Origin: Desulfobacterales bacterium
GTDB taxonomy: Bacteria; Desulfobacterota; DSM-4660; Desulfatiglandales; Desulfatiglandaceae
Assembly: GCA_022013615.1 (NCBI GenBank)
Contig: JAKLQB010000590.1
Span: forward strand, 1 to 6,042
Direction of reading: 5' to 3'
Length of the DNA: 6,042 bases
Part shown: one piece after another, positions 3,612-6,042 of the stretch
How the letters are laid out: each line of letters begins with the position of its first letter
How positions within the stretch are numbered: the first letter of the stretch is position 1
Notes under the pieces: model-generated
What the model was told of the DNA's origin: nothing
Database searches by the model: none
What the model saw: the letters and a program-made list of their open reading frames with translations, nothing else
Translations under genes and position numbers: made by a program

Positions 3612-4973
3612 ATGGACGTTACAATTTACAAAAGAAAACACAGTAGATTCTACTGGATCTTGTATTACCAAGGGGGAAAAAGGAAGAAAGAATCCACCAA
3701 AGTTTCAAATCTGAAGGTCGCAAGAAAAATCGCCAAACACAAACAAGATGAACTGCTGCGGTCAATTGGCATAGAGGACCCTGGCACACTCTTTTTTTCC
3801 AATCTGATACAGGAAATCCTCACCGATTACAGGCTAAATAATAGAAAATCTATAAATAAAGTATTGCAGAGAGCGAAACACTTAGTCAAATTCTTCACCG
3901 CGAGTAATCCCAGTAATATCGATAATATAAATACTATTAGTAGTGTAGAAATAGATGAAAAGGGTAATTGCCTTGGAAAAGATGAGAAAGGGAGCGAAAT
4001 CGATGTAGGCAATATTAGACTCATAGACATAAGAGAGGTAGATATAGGGACATACAAAAAATGGCGCTCCGATAATGGCGCTGCCAACGCATCTATTAAC
4101 AGGGAGCTTGCTATAATCAAAAGGGGTTTTAACCTGCTGAAAGAACAACGGAGAATTTTAGCAGTTCCTACAGTCAAGCTGCTCGAAGAAGGTAATGCCA
4201 GACAAGGATTTTTTGAGAAATGGGAAGTAGCCGCACTATTGAAACGCCTCCCCTTGCATCTCATTCCAGTTGTTAAGTTTGCGTACAAGTCTGGGTGGCG
4301 TAAAGAGGAGATTCTTAACCTCACTTGGAAAATGGTCGATCTTGAAGCGGAGGAAATCAATTTGCCGCCTACTCTTGCCAAAAACAAAAGTGGCAGGACA
4401 TACCCTCTTGTTGATGATGACTTGAAAAAGGTGTTTCGGCAATTATCGAATAACAGGGCTTTTGCTGTAATTGAAAGTCCGTTTGTTTTTTTGAATGAGA
4501 AAGGGAAGGACAGGATCAAAAGTTTTAGAAAATCTTGGATTAAGGCTTGTGAGGAAGCCGGCATTGGTGAAAGATTATTTCATGACTTCCGAAGGACCTG
4601 TGTAAGAAATCTGGTCAGAGCAGGAACACCTGAAAAGGTTGCGATGCAGATTACAGGTCATAAAACCAGAAATGTTTTTGAAGCCTATAACATCGTTTCT
4701 GTAGAGGATATGAAAAGATCACTTAAGAAACAGGAGCAAGGTCTTGCAAAACAGAGTGACAAAAAACCTGCGGTCGGCGATAAGAAGAAATATTACGAAA
4801 AAGAGGGAGTAACGCAGCTCTATCCGGCTGCCACTTATGTTCTCCCGGTGGAAGGGGATGTTGAACCAGAAAAAGGAGGTAAGCGTATACCTTTAAGTGA
4901 GACCTTGAACGAAATCATGGAGAAAAACGAACAGAGCGAAGAAGGCGATACTGAACCAAAAAATGAGGATTAA
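3612..4973 (+). CDS. int: Tyrosine-type site-specific integrase (453 aa)
   Basis: The enzyme cuts and rejoins att sites to insert and, with an excisionase, release the element. Residues 1-50 form the arm-site-binding part (VTIYKRKHSRFYWILYYQ, with a KRKK patch). The core-binding SAM-like domain covers about 55-195 and has a charged insertion near 113-135 (EIDEKGNCLGKDEKGSEI). The catalytic domain has R230 (GWRKEEILNLTW), K259 (AKNKSGR), H324-D-F-R327, H350 (ITGHKT) and the nucleophile Y359 (EAYNIV), so all active-site residues are present. About 94 residues follow Y359, charged and apparently disordered, longer than usual. The ATG at 3612 has only a weak GAGAG upstream. Divergence from the minus-strand genes, with the tRNA-Phe attachment block 118 bp upstream, marks it as the element's own integrase. 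Confidence 0.95.
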   Translation: MDVTIYKRKHSRFYWILYYQGGKRKKESTKVSNLKVARKIAKHKQDELLRSIGIEDPGTLFFSNLIQEILTDYRLNNRKSINKVLQRAKHLVKFFTASNPSNIDNINTISSVEIDEKGNCLGKDEKGSEIDVGNIRLIDIREVDIGTYKKWRSDNGAANASINRELAIIKRGFNLLKEQRRILAVPTVKLLEEGNARQGFFEKWEVAALLKRLPLHLIPVVKFAYKSGWRKEEILNLTWKMVDLEAEEINLPPTLAKNKSGRTYPLVDDDLKKVFRQLSNNRAFAVIESPFVFLNEKGKDRIKSFRKSWIKACEEAGIGERLFHDFRRTCVRNLVRAGTPEKVAMQITGHKTRNVFEAYNIVSVEDMKRSLKKQEQGLAKQSDKKPAVGDKKKYYEKEGVTQLYPAATYVLPVEGDVEPEKGGKRIPLSETLNEIMEKNEQSEEGDTEPKNED

Positions 4974-5260
4974 GAGAGCAATTCTATTCAGACTAAGAAT
5001 GCCATTCTTTTTACCACACACTGAAAAAAAATCAGCATCTCAATAAGACTCAAATAATTTCAGAAACAGAGAGTGTGTGTAAAAGGCCCCCTACTCAACT
5101 TCCTCTCACGCCAGGGCATTTACCTTGAAAAATGCCCAAATCCAGAGCGGGCGCGGTGCCCACAGTTTTCGTAACCGGGTATCCTGCCACACACCAATCC
5201 CCCACAACAATCAAGAAAACCCATTTTATTACCCGGAAAACAGTGATAAATTGATATTTA
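4974..5260. other. Non-coding stretch rich in inverted repeats
   Basis: I see no gene here. TTTTACCACACACT (5009-5022) and AGTGTGTGTAAAA (5072-5084) are reverse complements except for one extra C, about 50 nt apart. GGGCATTT/AAATGCCC (5114-5121/5130-5137) is a perfect 8-bp hairpin. CCGGGTA (5175-5181) and TACCCGG (5230-5236) are a perfect 7-bp pair; beyond them GTTTTC on each side also matches after a 4-nt gap. The GTGTGTGT tract recalls the repeats at the left end of the window. These could be binding sites, boundary sequence between modules, or remains of mobile-element ends. Confidence 0.45.
4995..5012 (+). terminator. Weak terminator-like hairpin after the integrase gene
   Basis: AAGAAT-GCC-ATTCTT (4995-5009) followed by TTT, starting 22 nt after the integrase stop codon. 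The stem is AT-rich and short, so efficiency would be low. Confidence 0.3.
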
Positions 5261-5289
5261 TTGACAAAAAAAGACTAAATCAATAGAAT
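5261..5289 (+). promoter_or_regulatory. Strong sigma70 promoter ahead of the HEPN-like gene
   Basis: A perfect TTGACA (5261-5266), a 17-bp spacer and TAGAAT (5284-5289), one base from the TATAAT consensus. The predicted start is near 5296. The nearest downstream CDS begins 190-230 nt later, which leaves an unusually long leader. Confidence 0.7.
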
Positions 5290-5295
5290 AAGACA

Positions 5296-5528
5296 AGATT
5301 TGTACGCTATTACAAACAGTTAGCATAATATCCAATCGAGTATGACTGCCCAGTTCTGTTCCTAACCCTCAACAGGGGATATGCATTGATTACCCATAGA
5401 CCCCATTCCTTATACTCAGTGTCCCCTTTGCAACGGATATGGGTCTTCAGTGAAAGAGCCAGAAAGGGCTGACACTTGCACAATGCGTGATGGTTGGAGC
5501 CTTATTAGAAAAAATGAAGAGTCAGACT
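5296..5528 (+). promoter_or_regulatory. Long foldable leader of the HEPN-like gene
   Basis: Several stems are visible: CCCT-CAAC-AGGG (about 5367-5378); AGACCCCAT (5398-5406) with ATGGGTCT (5439-5446), 8 bp with one bulged C; and, competing for the same strand, ACCCAT (5392-5397) with ATGGGT (5439-5444). AGTG...CACT encloses AGCC/GGCT at 5450-5475. It could be a regulatory untranslated region, or a small RNA that controls the downstream gene. This is inference from pairing alone. Confidence 0.35.
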
Positions 5529-6042
5529 ATGAATATAAATCAAATATGTAGGAAGCTTTTGAGATACTTAGACTCCTATTCAGATTGCTTGAAATGTGGA
5601 TCAGTGATTAACGATTCCAGTCTTCTTGTACCTGATGAATTGAACCCTGGTAAATATCGGTCCTTGTGCCCGTCATGCAAGCATGAAACCATGAGGACGC
5701 CTTTTCCTCCGAGGTCTTTAAGACCCGTTTTTGAAATGATAGCAGAGTGTGCGGAACTAAATAGGCCAATCTTGGTGCTGATCTTGGCTTGTACTGCTTA
5801 TGAATCGATGTTTGATGGTCTCTTTTATCGAATTCTTGAAAGGCAACATGTTTTCCCAGTTGACGCTATAGCGGATGGAATAGAGTATCGTTCAAAAATT
5901 CGAATATTTCATAATCTGACCGGTAAACGTTTTGAAAATTACTTGGGTAAACTGGGATTCAAGAAGCTCCCTACAAATCTAATGGAAATTAGGCGAAAAA
6001 GAAATGGCTTTATTCATACTGGCGTCGCTCATAAGGAAGTTG
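5529..6042 (+). CDS. Partial CDS: zinc-ribbon plus HEPN-like domain protein, open at the right edge
   Basis: The reading frame is open from 5454 to the window end. I place the start at the ATG at 5529, with AAGAG 7 nt upstream; in-frame ATGs at 5514 and 5490 would add 5 or 13 residues. C20-x2-C23 and C47-x2-C50 form a zinc-ribbon-like N-terminus. A long helix (about 78-102, ILVLILACTAYESMFDGLFY) and R158-N-G-F-I-H163 follow. The latter is the RN-x3-H form of the R-x4-6-H motif of HEPN domains, many of which are metal-independent ribonucleases in toxin-antitoxin and defence systems; the A-Y-E helix also suits the fold. The stop, and any antitoxin or partner gene, lie beyond the window. Catalytic activity is not proven, and non-catalytic DUF4145-type HEPN proteins look alike. 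Position beside an integrase suggests cargo. Confidence 0.65.
   Translation, partial: MNINQICRKLLRYLDSYSDCLKCGSVINDSSLLVPDELNPGKYRSLCPSCKHETMRTPFPPRSLRPVFEMIAECAELNRPILVLILACTAYESMFDGLFYRILERQHVFPVDAIADGIEYRSKIRIFHNLTGKRFENYLGKLGFKKLPTNLMEIRRKRNGFIHTGVAHKEV

Noticed and set aside
3827..4564. Long minus-strand open frame (245 codons) opposite the integrase gene
   Set aside because: It lies wholly inside the integrase, whose full set of catalytic residues is in the plus frame; the antisense translation is Ser/Leu-rich with no domain. It is a shadow frame.

Overview
The window reads as part of an integrative mobile element (a plasmid-like island or phage-satellite-like element) from an AT-rich bacterium. 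The best guess is a Deltaproteobacteria/Desulfobacterota-type host: the small protein at 1504-1872 carries two C-x2-C-x10-C-x4-C-PLFP[FY]R units, a style I associate from memory with that group. No universally conserved host gene is present, so the taxonomy is weak.

Layout. Positions 1-377 are mostly non-coding, with a pair of 29-bp direct repeats, a small hairpin and a doubtful minus-strand ORF running off the left edge. Positions 378-2060 hold a minus-strand cluster that probably forms one operon, in transcription order: an excisionase/AlpA-like HTH protein (1869-2060), a two-unit Cys-rich protein (1504-1872, GTGA overlap), a winged-helix replication-initiator-like protein (701-1459) and a second excisionase-like HTH protein (378-623). 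The initiator gene contains four iteron-like repeats that are kept at the DNA level in more than one reading frame, the hallmark of an origin inside a rep gene. A rho-independent terminator (2090-2120) with a promoter-like sequence overlapping it separates this cluster from a further minus-strand gene, 2218-3093. That gene encodes a protein with a C-terminal CGNR-like zinc finger and has a strongly structured 5' leader (3094-3230).

The centre holds the recombination site. Positions 3449-3493 are the exact 3' 45 nt of a tRNA-Phe(GAA), from anticodon loop to CCA, with no 5' half. To the left are short repeats that could be integrase arm or core sites. To the right is a strong terminator whose loop and right arm contain the -35 box of a near-consensus promoter for the tyrosine integrase gene at 3612-4973. 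A truncated tRNA 3' end with element-type DNA on both sides fits either attP of a circular (excised or extrachromosomal) form or the junction between two elements in tandem at the same tRNA-Phe gene.

Right of the integrase, 4974-5528 is non-coding DNA rich in inverted repeats. It carries a near-consensus sigma70 promoter (5261-5289) that would drive a long, foldable leader followed by a CDS open to the right edge (5529-6042). That protein has an N-terminal CxxC...CxxC zinc-ribbon-like part and a helical domain ending in R-N-x3-H, the HEPN ribonuclease signature. It lies where integrative elements usually carry cargo such as defence or toxin genes, and is the best candidate here for an undescribed system.
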